DNA from: Pseudomonas sp. MN1F
GTDB lineage: Bacteria; Pseudomonadota; Gammaproteobacteria; Pseudomonadales; Pseudomonadaceae
DNA length: 64,000 nt
Assembly (NCBI RefSeq): GCF_009391885.1
Contig: NZ_VZII01000035.1
Location: 1 to 64,000 of the forward strand
Direction of reading: 5' to 3'
Each line of letters begins with the position of its first letter. Position 1 is the first letter of the stretch. The notes under the pieces were generated by a model. The model had not been told where the DNA came from. It saw nothing but the letters and a program-made list of their open reading frames with translations, and did no database searches. This document shows, one piece after another, positions 44,683 through 54,464 of the stretch. The position numbers and the translations under genes are program-made.

Positions 44683-45867
44683 ATGCTTGCTCAACTTCCA
44701 CCGGCACTGCAAAGCCTGCATCTGCCGCTGCGGCTGAAACTGTGGGACGGCAACCAGTTCGATCTGGGCCCAAGCCCTCAGGTCACCATCCTGGTCAAGG
44801 AGCCGCAGCTGATCAGCCAGCTGACCCACCCAAGCCTGGACCAGCTGGGCACTGCGTTCGTGGAGGGCAAGCTGGAGCTGGAAGGTGATATTGGTGAAGC
44901 CATCCGCGTGTGCGACGAGCTCAGCGAAGCGCTGCTGATCGACGAAGATGACACCCCGCCAGAGCGTCTGGCCCATGACAAGCGCACAGACGCCAAGGCT
45001 ATTTCCTACCACTACGACGTCTCCAACGACTTCTATCAACTCTGGCTCGATCAGGACATGGCCTATTCCTGCGCCTATTTCCGTGAGCCGGACAACACCC
45101 TGGATCAAGCTCAACAGGACAAGTTCGATCACCTGTGCCGCAAGCTACGCCTGGATGCCGGTGACTACCTGCTCGATGTGGGTTGTGGCTGGGGTGGGTT
45201 GTCGCGTTTCGCCGCGCGTGAATATGGCGCCAAGGTATTCGGTATCACCCTTAGCAAAGAGCAGCTCAAGCTTGGGCGCGCGCGGGTAAAGGCCGAGGGC
45301 CTGGCCGACAAGGTCGACCTGCAGATTCTCGACTATCGCGACCTGCCACAGGACGGCCGCTTCGACAAAGTGGTCAGCGTTGGCATGTTCGAGCACGTCG
45401 GGCACGCCAACCTGGCGCTGTATTGCCAGAAGCTGTTCGGCGCGGTGAGGGAAGGTGGCGTGGTGATGAACCATGGCATCACTGCCAAGCACATCGATGG
45501 CCGACCTGTCGGGCGAGGGGCAGGTGACTTCATCGACCGTTACGTATTCCCCAATGGTGAGCTGCCGCATTTGTCGATGATCACCGCCTGCATCTGTGAA
45601 GCGGGGCTGGAGGTGGTGGACGTCGAGAGCCTGCGCTTGCACTACGCCAAGACCCTGCATCACTGGAGCGAGAACCTCGAGAACCAGTTGCACAAAGCGG
45701 CGGGGCTGGTGCCGGAGAAGACCTTGCGCATCTGGCGCCTGTACCTGGCCGGGTGTGCTTATGCGTTCCAGAAGGGCTGGATCAACCTGCATCAAATTCT
45801 GGCCGTGAAGCCTTATGCCGACGGGCACCATGATCTGCCGTGGACGCGGGAAGATCTTTATCGTTGA
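44683..45867 (+). CDS. cfaB: Cyclopropane-fatty-acyl-phospholipid synthase
   Basis: 394 residues from ATG 44683, with GGAGG seven bases upstream (a GTG at 44677 is less likely). SAM-binding LDVGCGWGGLSRFAA, the conserved ISYHYDVSNDFYQLWLD, and SVGMFEHVG. Adds a methylene to unsaturated acyl chains of membrane lipids, a stationary-phase and stress adaptation. The symbol follows the P. putida paralogue in this context and is less certain than the function. The cardiolipin synthase gene faces it. Confidence 0.92.
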   Translation: MLAQLPPALQSLHLPLRLKLWDGNQFDLGPSPQVTILVKEPQLISQLTHPSLDQLGTAFVEGKLELEGDIGEAIRVCDELSEALLIDEDDTPPERLAHDKRTDAKAISYHYDVSNDFYQLWLDQDMAYSCAYFREPDNTLDQAQQDKFDHLCRKLRLDAGDYLLDVGCGWGGLSRFAAREYGAKVFGITLSKEQLKLGRARVKAEGLADKVDLQILDYRDLPQDGRFDKVVSVGMFEHVGHANLALYCQKLFGAVREGGVVMNHGITAKHIDGRPVGRGAGDFIDRYVFPNGELPHLSMITACICEAGLEVVDVESLRLHYAKTLHHWSENLENQLHKAAGLVPEKTLRIWRLYLAGCAYAFQKGWINLHQILAVKPYADGHHDLPWTREDLYR

Positions 45868-45887
45868 ACCTCTATCACTGAACGCAG

Positions 45888-45915
45888 AGGGGGCCGCAAA
45901 AGCGGCCCCTTCTTC
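45888..45915 (+). terminator. Terminator between cfa and cls
   Basis: GGGGCCGC-AAAA-GCGGCCCC then TTCTTC. Serves cfa and perhaps the convergent cls. Confidence 0.8.
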
Positions 45916-45917
45916 AT

Positions 45918-47357
45918 TCAGAGAATGGGTGAAATCAGCCGCGCGATGCGCATCCCCAGCTGCTGAACGCGATGGGTATCACGACTGTCCTCGGCGGTGA
46001 TCTCACGGGCCTGTTCGAAGTCTTCCAGCAGCATCGCCTCCACCTGGTCGGCGAATGGGCGGTCTACCGTCAGCAAGGTGATCTCGAAGTTGAGCCGGAA
46101 CGAGCGGTTGTCCAGGTTGGCGCTGCCGATCGCGCTGATCTCGTCATCCACCAGCACTACCTTCTGGTGCAGGAAGCCAGGCTGATAACGGAACATCCTC
46201 ACCCCTGCGCGTACCGCTTCGAACGCGAACAGGCTGGAGGCCGCATAGACGATCTTGTGATCGGGCCGAGAAGGAATCAGCACGCGCACATCCACCCCGC
46301 GCAGCACCGCCAGACGTAAGGCAGCGAACACCGCTTCATCCGGGATGAAGTAAGGGCTGGTGATCCATACCCGTTTGTTCGCCGAGTGGATGGCCTCAAT
46401 GAAGAACAACGAACAGGTTTCCTGCGGGTCTGCCGGGCCGCTGGCCAGGGCTTGGCACAGTACGCCGTTGTCGGGGTAGGTGTCTGGCAGAATCAAAGGT
46501 GGCAGCTGACGCGTGGCCCAGTACCAATCCTCGGCAAACGACTCCTGCAGGCAGGCCAGTACTGGGCCGCTGATCTGCACATGGGTATCGCGCCAAGGTG
46601 ACAGATGTGGATCCTTGCCGAGGTATTCGTCGCCTACGTTATGCCCACCGATGAAGCCGAGCAGGCCATCGACCACGACGATCTTGCGGTGGTTGCGGAA
46701 GTTGACCTGGAAGCGGTTGAACCATCCGCGGCGGGTGGCGAAGGCATGGATCTGCACACCGCCTTCACGCAGCACCTGGCTGTAGCTAGCGGGCAGGGCA
46801 TGGCTGCCGACACGGTCGTACAACACGAATACCTTCACCCCCTCGGCCGCCTTGCGCAGCAACAACTGCTGCAGGTCTTTGCCCAGGGTGTCGTCGTGGA
46901 TGATGAAAAACTGGACCAGCACTGCTTCGCGTGCCTGCTCGATGGCGGCGAAGATAGCGTCAAAAGTGGCTTTGCCGTTGATCAGCAGCTTCACTTGGTT
47001 ATTAGCCAGGCAGGGCATTCGCCCGAGTTTCGGCATGGCCCGCAAGGCTGCGTAGCTTTCTGATTCTCGGGCAGTGAGGGCTTCCTCTACCCAGGGCCGC
47101 CAGTTGAGGCTGGCCATGGCCACGTGCATTTCCTGGTTGGCCTGGCGCCGGGCCTGGATGTAGGCGTAGAAGGATCGCGCACCAAAGATCAGGTAGGGAA
47201 TCAGCGTGAAGTAAGGAATGAAGAACAACGACATGGCCCAGGCAATTGCGCCTTGAGCGGTACGCACGGTGAACACTGCATGCAACGCGGCGATCATGCC
47301 GAGCAAATGAATCAGGCCGAGCACGTAGCCGAAAAAGTAGGGGCTGTGGTAATCCAT
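45918..47357 (-). CDS. clsA: Cardiolipin synthase A
   Basis: 479 residues from ATG 47357 (MDYHSPYFFGYVLGLIHLLG). Two N-terminal TM segments, then two phospholipase D HKD motifs: NHRKIVVVDG and LHQKVVLVDDEISAIGSANLD (H.K....D each). Joins two phosphatidylglycerols. Upstream in-frame Met codons at 47405 and 47363 are less likely. Confidence 0.95.
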   Translation of the reverse strand: MDYHSPYFFGYVLGLIHLLGMIAALHAVFTVRTAQGAIAWAMSLFFIPYFTLIPYLIFGARSFYAYIQARRQANQEMHVAMASLNWRPWVEEALTARESESYAALRAMPKLGRMPCLANNQVKLLINGKATFDAIFAAIEQAREAVLVQFFIIHDDTLGKDLQQLLLRKAAEGVKVFVLYDRVGSHALPASYSQVLREGGVQIHAFATRRGWFNRFQVNFRNHRKIVVVDGLLGFIGGHNVGDEYLGKDPHLSPWRDTHVQISGPVLACLQESFAEDWYWATRQLPPLILPDTYPDNGVLCQALASGPADPQETCSLFFIEAIHSANKRVWITSPYFIPDEAVFAALRLAVLRGVDVRVLIPSRPDHKIVYAASSLFAFEAVRAGVRMFRYQPGFLHQKVVLVDDEISAIGSANLDNRSFRLNFEITLLTVDRPFADQVEAMLLEDFEQAREITAEDSRDTHRVQQLGMRIARLISPIL

Positions 47358-47487
47358 ACGCATCCTGCTTGCCGAACACACAGTGGATAACAGAACACGT
47401 TCCACGTCCGGCTTTCAACCTGAAAGCGGATTTGGCGTCTAAGGCTGAGCCCGGCCCGTTGGCCGGTTTTTCGAGGAGCGTTCGTAC

Positions 47488-48015
47488 ATGAAGATTCGTC
47501 TGCAACTGTTGGCCCTGGCCTTGGGCCTGGGCAGCCCACTGGTACATGCGCAGATGTTGCAACCTGGTTTGTGGGAACTGACTACCAGCAACATGCAGGT
47601 CGATGGCAAGCCGTTACCCGATATGCAGTTCATGCTCGGGCAATTGAAGAACCTGCCGCCGGAACAGCGGGCCATGATGGAAGGGGTATTGGCCAAACAG
47701 GGTGTTACGATTGGCGGCAATGGGGTGCGTTCGTGCCTGACGCGTGAGCAGGTGCAGACCAACGATATTCCGTTGCAGGATCCGAAGTCGGGTTGTACCC
47801 AGAAGATCACCGACCGCACCGGTAATGTCTGGAAGTTTCAGTTCAGCTGCCCGAAGGCCCAAGGCACCGGCCAGGCGACTTTCCTCAGCGACAAGGAATT
47901 CACCACTCAGGTGAACGGCACCTTCAATGCCTCGGGCGTTCAGCAGCAGGGCAGTATGAACACCCGGGCCGTATGGCTCGGCAACGACTGCGGCACAGTC
48001 AAACCCCGTACCTGA
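47488..48015 (+). CDS. Secreted DUF3617 protein
   Basis: 175 residues; signal peptide MKIRLQLLALALGLGSPLVHA. Then QPGLWELTTSNMQVDGKPLP, CLTREQVQ and two Cys in the C-terminal half, the DUF3617 pattern. Function unknown, probably periplasmic. It ends 4 bases from the convergent folE2 end. Confidence 0.85.
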   Translation: MKIRLQLLALALGLGSPLVHAQMLQPGLWELTTSNMQVDGKPLPDMQFMLGQLKNLPPEQRAMMEGVLAKQGVTIGGNGVRSCLTREQVQTNDIPLQDPKSGCTQKITDRTGNVWKFQFSCPKAQGTGQATFLSDKEFTTQVNGTFNASGVQQQGSMNTRAVWLGNDCGTVKPRT

Positions 48016-48018
48016 GTT

Positions 48019-48906
48019 TCACCACTGCCACTGGCTGCTGGCTACCGCATCGTGGGCATGCAGGCTCTCTGCATGTTCCACGCGCAGCTTGAAGGCGCTA
48101 CCCCACTCCGACTGCCGTAGCGACTGATGCAGTCGCCGAGCGGCGTCCTCGCAGAACATCAGGTTCTGCCCATTGGCCAAAGCGAACGCCTGTTCGTCTG
48201 CACGCTTTACGGCGGTTTGCACAGCCGTACCCAGGCTGGTCTCAATCCGGTCGATCAATTCGGTTATGGGTAACGACTCCAGATTGTCTTGCAGGCGCAC
48301 GCTTATCAGCGCCTGGCTGCGCTGGCTATGCGGCGTTGCGACGATGCCCTGGCTGCTGCCCAACCACTCCAATACCGCACTGCGTTCCAGGTGCTGCCCT
48401 GAGAAATCAGCCTCGAACTGCTGTTGAATCAGTTGCCTTGCCAGCGCTGCCGAGCAAGGGCATGTTGAGGAGTACGGCACACGAACTGATAGTTCCACGT
48501 GGAACATTTCATTTTCTATCTTCGCTTCGAGGGTGATTGGATAGCGCTTCCAGCCAGCGAGTGGGCTGACCAAGGCGGGTCGTTTCAGCAAGTGCTCGAA
48601 AGCCAGGTTGAGATAAGCAGCGCTGGAAAGCCCTTCGTGACTGGCGAGAAAGTCTGCCAGAAGACGGCGAATGACCAAGGGCGTCAACGGCTGCTCTTCA
48701 AGCGATTCCAGTGCGAGGTAGAGGCGAGACATATGGATGCCCCGCGAAGTGCCATCTACCAGGCTGACACCGGCATTGGCCATGGCCGACACCTGACGGC
48801 CGTCAAATTGGATGGGTAAGGCGATACCGCACATACCGACCCAATCAAGCGGGACGGCGTGCGCTTGGGGCTGTGTGGCAATGTCCGGAAGCGTCAGGCT
48901 AGTCAT
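48019..48906 (-). CDS. folE2: GTP cyclohydrolase FolE2 (type IB, zinc-independent)
   Basis: 295 residues from ATG 48906 (MTSLTLPDIATQPQAHAVPLDWVGM). COG1469 features: SRGIHMSRLY, YPITLEAKIEN, and the catalytic Cys in YSSTCPCSAALA. It replaces zinc-dependent FolE under zinc starvation and is usually under Zur. It lies downstream of a small secreted-protein gene transcribed from a region with a Zur-box-like palindrome. A parS sequence lies inside the gene. Confidence 0.93.
   Translation of the reverse strand: MTSLTLPDIATQPQAHAVPLDWVGMCGIALPIQFDGRQVSAMANAGVSLVDGTSRGIHMSRLYLALESLEEQPLTPLVIRRLLADFLASHEGLSSAAYLNLAFEHLLKRPALVSPLAGWKRYPITLEAKIENEMFHVELSVRVPYSSTCPCSAALARQLIQQQFEADFSGQHLERSAVLEWLGSSQGIVATPHSQRSQALISVRLQDNLESLPITELIDRIETSLGTAVQTAVKRADEQAFALANGQNLMFCEDAARRLHQSLRQSEWGSAFKLRVEHAESLHAHDAVASSQWQW
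48491..48506. promoter_or_regulatory. parS-like site with one mismatch, inside folE2
   Basis: AGTTCCACGTGGAACA, 15 of 16 bases of parS, about 31 kb from oriC on the opposite side from the recF pair. Confidence 0.85.
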
Positions 48907-48927
48907 GGGGATACCAGGCAAAAGGGG

Positions 48928-49308
48928 TCAGCGACATCCGCCGACCAGGCTGCAATGCAAATTGAAACGTTGGCCGCTGGAACTCGACACGCGATTTAAC
49001 GTGGTCCAGCCAACACGTCGGCTGTAGCCGAACCAGGCTTCGCCATCGCTGGCCAGCCCGGTGAACAACGTCAGCGCGCCATAGCGGCTGTTGGTCTGCG
49101 ACCAGAGCCGGCGAGTGGCCGTGTCGAAGCCGCGCAAGTAGAAATGGCTGCCTTCGGTGCGCACGCTGTAGTAACTGCCTTTACCGTCCTGGCAGGCGAG
49201 TAGCGTTGCGCTCCGGGTACACAGCGCTAGCGAACTGCCTTGCGCCAATGCCAAGGCAGGCACGGGCGTGAGAAGCAGCAGCAACAGGGCAGCACGTGAC
49301 AGGCTCAT
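48928..49308 (-). CDS. Small secreted protein of unknown function in a putative Zur operon
   Basis: 126 residues from ATG 49308, with GGAG upstream (an ATG at 49314 lacks spacing). Signal peptide MSLSRAALLLLLLTPVPALALA. The mature part has four Cys (LALCTRS, LLACQDG, NLHCSLVGGC) and a repeat-like mix of Gly, Ser, Thr and aromatics (GKGSYYSVRTEGSHFYLRGFD); no family recognised. It precedes folE2 by 21 bases on the same strand and shares the divergent promoter region with the COG0523 GTPase, so zinc-starvation expression is likely. Confidence 0.75.
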   Translation of the reverse strand: MSLSRAALLLLLLTPVPALALAQGSSLALCTRSATLLACQDGKGSYYSVRTEGSHFYLRGFDTATRRLWSQTNSRYGALTLFTGLASDGEAWFGYSRRVGWTTLNRVSSSSGQRFNLHCSLVGGCR

Positions 49309-49358
49309 TTCCATCTCCGAAGTACGCTTGCGACGAGTACGGCTTGGCGAAATTATAT

Positions 49359-49373
49359 TGTTACTTTATAACA
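49359..49373. promoter_or_regulatory. Zur-box-like palindrome in divergent promoter region
   Basis: TGTTACTTTATAACA matches the Zur core TGTTATAnTATAACA at 13 of 15 positions. It lies between a leftward unit (secreted protein-folE2) and a rightward unit (COG0523-DUF1826-COG0523). Confidence 0.7.
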
Positions 49374-49420
49374 TTGTGCAATGCATCGTTTCGAGTGCGT
49401 CCGCCTGAAGAGGTTTCACC

Positions 49421-50625
<1,205 letters not shown>

Positions 50626-50629
<4 letters not shown>

Positions 50630-51252
50630 ACCCGGCGTTGCGCCCTGTGGATATCCGCCAGGCCTTTGGTGAAGCGCCAAAGGTACTCACCGAGATCTTC
50701 CAGGATGGCGTGAACCTGGCCGTCTGGCAGCGCCGCTTGCCAGCTCAGCTGGAAGACTTTGCCGCCTTGGCGGTCAGCCTCGGCCAGCCCCTGGCAGACC
50801 AGCGCGTACTCGATGTGAACGAGCACGAGCCGCCGCGACTGCCTGGCTTGCTGCAGGAGGCAGCCGAGCTGCAGGGCTACGAGGGATTTGTTGCCGAGGT
50901 GAAGTGGCTGGTATCGGCCTACACCTGCCTGCTCGGTGCACGGCGGGTGGGGTTGCGGCTGCGGGTGCTGCAAGGTGCCATGTGCCCGCGCTTCCATGTG
51001 GATAACGTGCCCGTGCGCTTGCTGACCACCTACGTCGGCCCTGGCAGCGAATGGCTGGAAGAAGGCGCAGTAGAGCGGGTAGGTCTGCATCTGGCGGCAG
51101 CGCCTGTGGATAACATTCGCACCCTGCAGGCGGGTGAGGTGGCTGTGCTCAAAGGGGAAAAATGGCTGGGTAATGAAGGCGCGGGACTTATCCACCGCTC
51201 GCCAGCCAGTGAACAGCGGCGGTTGCTGCTCAGCCTTGACTGGCTGGCATGA
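50626..51252 (+). CDS. DUF1826 protein
   Basis: 208 residues; begins MNPALRPVDIRQAFGEAPKVL. DUF1826-like features: CPRFHVDNVPVRLLTTYVGPGSEWL (H.D...R...TY.GPG.EW) and VAVLKGEKW. The His-x-Asp plus distal His (IHRSP) resemble a cupin-like metal site. Function unknown. In Pseudomonas it lies with COG0523 GTPases under zinc control. Translationally coupled to the preceding GTPase. Confidence 0.82.
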
Positions 51253-51291
51253 CGGGGCATAGTGGGGTGAACTCCGCATAGAAGTCCTGGC

Positions 51292-52260
51292 ATGCTGCAG
51301 AACATCCCCACCTACGTCATCGCCGGTCCCTTGGGGGCTGGCAAGACCAGCCTGATCCGCCAGCTGATGGCCCAGCGCCCTGCAAACGAACGCTGGGCCG
51401 TGCTGGTCAACGAATTTGGCCAGGTCGGCCTCGACGCGGCGTTGCTCAGCCGTGACGAGGACGGTATCGCCATCGGCGAGGTGGCCGGTGGCTGCCTGTG
51501 TTGCGTGAACGGTACACCGTTCCAGGTCGGGCTCGGCCGCCTGCTGCGCAAGGCTCGGCCCGACCGGTTGTTCATCGAGCCTTCCGGGCTTGGTCATCCT
51601 GTGCAGTTGCTGAACCAGCTGCAGCAGCCACCCTGGGTTGGGGTGCTGGCGGTGCAACCGTTGGTGATGGTGCTGGATGCTCATGCACTGGCCCGAGGTG
51701 AGCCATTACCGGAGGCTCAGCAACAGGCCTTGCAAGCGGCAGCGCTGGTTCTGCTGAACAAGGCAGACGCTGTGGATGAAGATATTAAGCTGTTGATAAA
51801 TAAAGAGTTTTTAAATATCCACACGATTTGGACCCAGCAGGGCTTGGTCGAACTCGACATGCTGCCTGTTTCATCCACAAGTCGAATCAGTGACAGTTCT
51901 GTGAATAATTTGCCTGAAGCGAGTCTATCCACAGCGCCTTCAGCCCTGTGGATAGATACTTCCATGCCAATTTGCTCAGCTCAGGAAGGTGAGGGGGGGT
52001 GGAGCATCGGCTGGCGCTGGCACCCCAGTCAGCGATTTGACCCGCAGCGCTTGCAGGCATTTCTTGCGGCCTGGCCATGGCGGCGTGCCAAGGGAGTTAT
52101 CCACAGTGCGGATGGGTGGCAGTCATTCAATGGGCTGGACGCTGACTTGCCGCAGTGGCAGCCAAGCGAATGGCGCAAGGACTCGCGCATCGAGCTGATC
52201 TTCGAGCAGGCGCAGCCAGAGCCGCTGTTACAGAGGGCTCTGGCGCAATGCCTGATCTGA
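51292..52260 (+). CDS. Second COG0523 (CobW-type) GTPase
   Basis: 322 residues. P-loop GPLGAGKTS, CxCC in GGCLCCVNG, G4 LNKADAV. Residues about 163-230 form an atypical Ser/Thr/Ile-rich linker (LLINKEFLNIHTIW; SSTSRISDSSVNNL), coded by an unusually AT-rich stretch, before a CobW_C-like end (GWRWHPSQRFD, WRKDSRIELIFE). Probable zinc metallochaperone of the same operon. The linker DNA is packed with DnaA-box-like sequences. Confidence 0.85.
   Translation: MLQNIPTYVIAGPLGAGKTSLIRQLMAQRPANERWAVLVNEFGQVGLDAALLSRDEDGIAIGEVAGGCLCCVNGTPFQVGLGRLLRKARPDRLFIEPSGLGHPVQLLNQLQQPPWVGVLAVQPLVMVLDAHALARGEPLPEAQQQALQAAALVLLNKADAVDEDIKLLINKEFLNIHTIWTQQGLVELDMLPVSSTSRISDSSVNNLPEASLSTAPSALWIDTSMPICSAQEGEGGWSIGWRWHPSQRFDPQRLQAFLAAWPWRRAKGVIHSADGWQSFNGLDADLPQWQPSEWRKDSRIELIFEQAQPEPLLQRALAQCLI
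51771..51955. other. Intragenic DnaA-box cluster
   Basis: Seven box-like 9-mers in 185 bases, each one change or less from TTATCCACA (either strand): 51771 TGTGGATGA, 51791 TGTTGATAA, 51815 ATATCCACA, 51871 TCATCCACA, 51900 TGTGAATAA, 51925 CTATCCACA, 51947 TGTGGATAG. Perfect boxes flank it at 51105 and 52097. The stretch is AT-rich for this genome. Confidence 0.65.
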
Positions 52261-52263
52261 TTG

Positions 52264-52656
52264 TCAATTGCGCCAGCGATTGTGTTCCTGGCGCCATTGC
52301 TGCATCTCGATCACATTGTCAGCCCGTGGTGGTGTCCTGATCTCGAACGGGTAGGGTGCCAGTTCGATCTGCGCGCTGTGGGCGCCGAACTGGGTCACGG
52401 TGCCAGGGTGGCGTTGTTCACCGGTCACGGTGAACTCGAAGGCATAGACCCGGGCCAGGCGCTTCTTGCCGTTTGCATCGCGGATGAACGCAATGCGTTT
52501 GAGCGCAACGGCGTCATCCAGCAGCTCCAGGTCGAGCTTGGCGCAATGCTGTTTGACCCGCTCCAGGGCCTTCTCGCGCAGCCCATGGTTGTGCCATAAC
52601 CAAGCGCCTGCCGTGGCCAACAACATCAGGACGAAGAGATTCTCCAGGGTCAACAT
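52264..52656 (-). CDS. DUF3301 membrane-anchored protein
   Basis: 130 residues. One N-terminal TM helix (MLTLENLFVLMLLATAGAWLW) followed by a soluble domain with YAFEFTVTGEQRHPG, as in DUF3301. Function unknown. Convergent with the CobW gene, 3 bases apart. Confidence 0.82.
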   Translation of the reverse strand: MLTLENLFVLMLLATAGAWLWHNHGLREKALERVKQHCAKLDLELLDDAVALKRIAFIRDANGKKRLARVYAFEFTVTGEQRHPGTVTQFGAHSAQIELAPYPFEIRTPPRADNVIEMQQWRQEHNRWRN

Positions 52657-52776
52657 TTACGTATGCTCCAAACAGGTCGAACCAGCTTAACTGCGTCCCT
52701 GGCCTGTCGTACAGGTGGCAATCGAGTCCATACTGCGCGCTGCACAATCCTTGAAACAGCTTTGGAATCTTCCCGC

Positions 52777-53649
52777 ATGAAACGTACCCCGCATCTGCTC
52801 GCCATCCAGTCCCACGTGGTGTTCGGCCACGCCGGCAACAGCGCTGCGGTGTTCCCCATGCAGCGTATCGGGGTCAACGTCTGGCCCCTCAATACTGTAC
52901 AGTTTTCCAATCACACTCAGTATGGCCAGTGGGCGGGCGAAGTGCTCGCTCCAGCGCAAATTCCTGCGTTGGTGGAAGGTATTTCCAACATCGGCGAGCT
53001 GGGCCAATGCGACGCCGTGCTGTCCGGCTATCTGGGTAGCGCCGAGCAGGGGCGGGCGATTCTGGCTGGCGTCGAACGCATCAAGGCTGTGAACCCGAAG
53101 GCACTGTACCTGTGTGACCCGGTCATGGGCCATGCGCAGAAGGGCTGCATCGTTCCGCAGGAGGTCAGCGAGTTCCTGCTCGATGAAGCCGCGACCAAGG
53201 CGGATATCCTTTGCCCCAATCAGCTGGAACTGGACAGCTTCTGCGGCCGTCGTGCGCAATCGCTCGAGGACTGCGTGAGCATGGCGCGCGGCCTGCTCGA
53301 ACGTGGCCCGCAAGTGGTGCTGGTCAAGCACCTGTCGTATCCGGGCCGTGATGAAGGCTTGTTCGAGATGTTGCTGGTGACCCGCGAAGAAAGCTGGCAC
53401 CTGCGTCGTCCCCTGCTGGCCTTCCCGCAGCAACCGGTTGGCGTGGGTGACCTGACTTCGGGGTTGTTCCTGGCCCGGGTGCTGCTGGGCGACAGCTGGC
53501 TGCAGGCCTTTGAATTCACGGCAGCGGCCGTGCATGAGGTGCTGCTGGAAACCCAGGCCTGCGCCAGCTACGAACTGCAGCTGGTGCGTGCCCAGGATCG
53601 CATTGCTCACCCACGCGTGCGCTTCGAGGCGCAGCGCCTGGCGCTCTAG
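52777..53649 (+). CDS. pdxY: Pyridoxal kinase PdxY
   Basis: 290 residues from ATG 52777 (MKRTPHLLAIQSHVVFGHAGNSAAVFP). PdxK/PdxY features: the GHAGNSAA substrate loop, VLSGYLGS, CDPVMGH, and the ATP-binding anion hole GVGDLTSGLFLA with catalytic Asp. Salvages pyridoxal to PLP. A longer frame from 52663 lacks similarity. Convergent overlap of 4 bases with the thioesterase gene. Confidence 0.95.
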   Translation: MKRTPHLLAIQSHVVFGHAGNSAAVFPMQRIGVNVWPLNTVQFSNHTQYGQWAGEVLAPAQIPALVEGISNIGELGQCDAVLSGYLGSAEQGRAILAGVERIKAVNPKALYLCDPVMGHAQKGCIVPQEVSEFLLDEAATKADILCPNQLELDSFCGRRAQSLEDCVSMARGLLERGPQVVLVKHLSYPGRDEGLFEMLLVTREESWHLRRPLLAFPQQPVGVGDLTSGLFLARVLLGDSWLQAFEFTAAAVHEVLLETQACASYELQLVRAQDRIAHPRVRFEAQRLAL

Positions 53650-54131
53650 ATCGAGTCGGTTTTCAGGTCCTGGTAGCGCTTTTCCAGTTCCTGGCGGATC
53701 TGGCGGCGCTGCTGGCCTTGCAGGAAGCGGCGCTTCTCTTCGCTGGAGTGCGGCTGGAGTGGCGGCACCGGCACCGGGCGGCGGTTGTCATCAACCGCGA
53801 CCATGGTGAAGAAACAGCTGTTGGAATGGCGTACCGAGCGCTCGCGGATGTTCTCGGTGACCACCTTGATACCCACTTCCATCGAGGTGTTGCCGGTGTA
53901 GTTGACCGAGGCGAGGAAGGTCACCAGCTCGCCGACATGTACCGGCTCGCGGAAGATCACCTGGTCGACCGACAAGGTCACCACATAGCTGCCGGCATAG
54001 CGGCTGGCACAGGCATAGGCCACTTCGTCGAGGTACTTGAGCAAGGTGCCGCCGTGTACGTTGCCAGAAAAGTTGGCCATGTCCGGGGTCATCAGGACGG
54101 TCATGCTCAGCTGGGCGTTTCCAGGTTCCAT
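53646..54131 (-). CDS. Hotdog-fold acyl-CoA thioesterase
   Basis: 161 residues from ATG 54131 (MEPGNAQLSMTVLMTPDMANFSGNVHGGTLLKYLDEVAY). The N-x(2)-H-G-G active-site loop and catalytic Asp match the YciA/BACH family; HSNSCFFTMVAVDD is typical. Hydrolyses acyl-CoAs; chain preference unknown. The charged C-terminal helix (EEKRRFLQGQQRRQIRQELEKRY) is as in Pseudomonas orthologues. Confidence 0.9.
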   Translation of the reverse strand: MEPGNAQLSMTVLMTPDMANFSGNVHGGTLLKYLDEVAYACASRYAGSYVVTLSVDQVIFREPVHVGELVTFLASVNYTGNTSMEVGIKVVTENIRERSVRHSNSCFFTMVAVDDNRRPVPVPPLQPHSSEEKRRFLQGQQRRQIRQELEKRYQDLKTDSI

Positions 54132-54464
54132 AGTGTGCTCACGGTGAGGTTGCGCTGAATCGGGGCGGGTATCTGCTGACACTTCTGTTTCCCCTCTAGA
54201 AGGTTTGCCTTCCTGAATTACGGGACGTTGCCGGACGCTCCATCGTCACGCCAATTACGTCATCACAGACGGCTGATCAGCCGATCTGTTTCTACATATT
54301 GCACCGGCTTTTTGCGGCGGGGTGCGATGTTAACCTGACTACGCCCATGCAACGTGGGCGTTCTTGCATTCAATACAGTATGTACTTGCTGCTCGCTCGG
54401 CTTGGCCTTGGCAGAGGAGCGGTCTGCCTGGGCATCCAGCAAAGTCGACAAGGAGTATCGCGCC
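54132..54464. other. Intergenic region between thioesterase and antiporter genes
   Basis: 333 bases separating two divergent genes. The promoters of both should lie here. I see no clear hairpin, operator or small gene. Confidence 0.5.
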
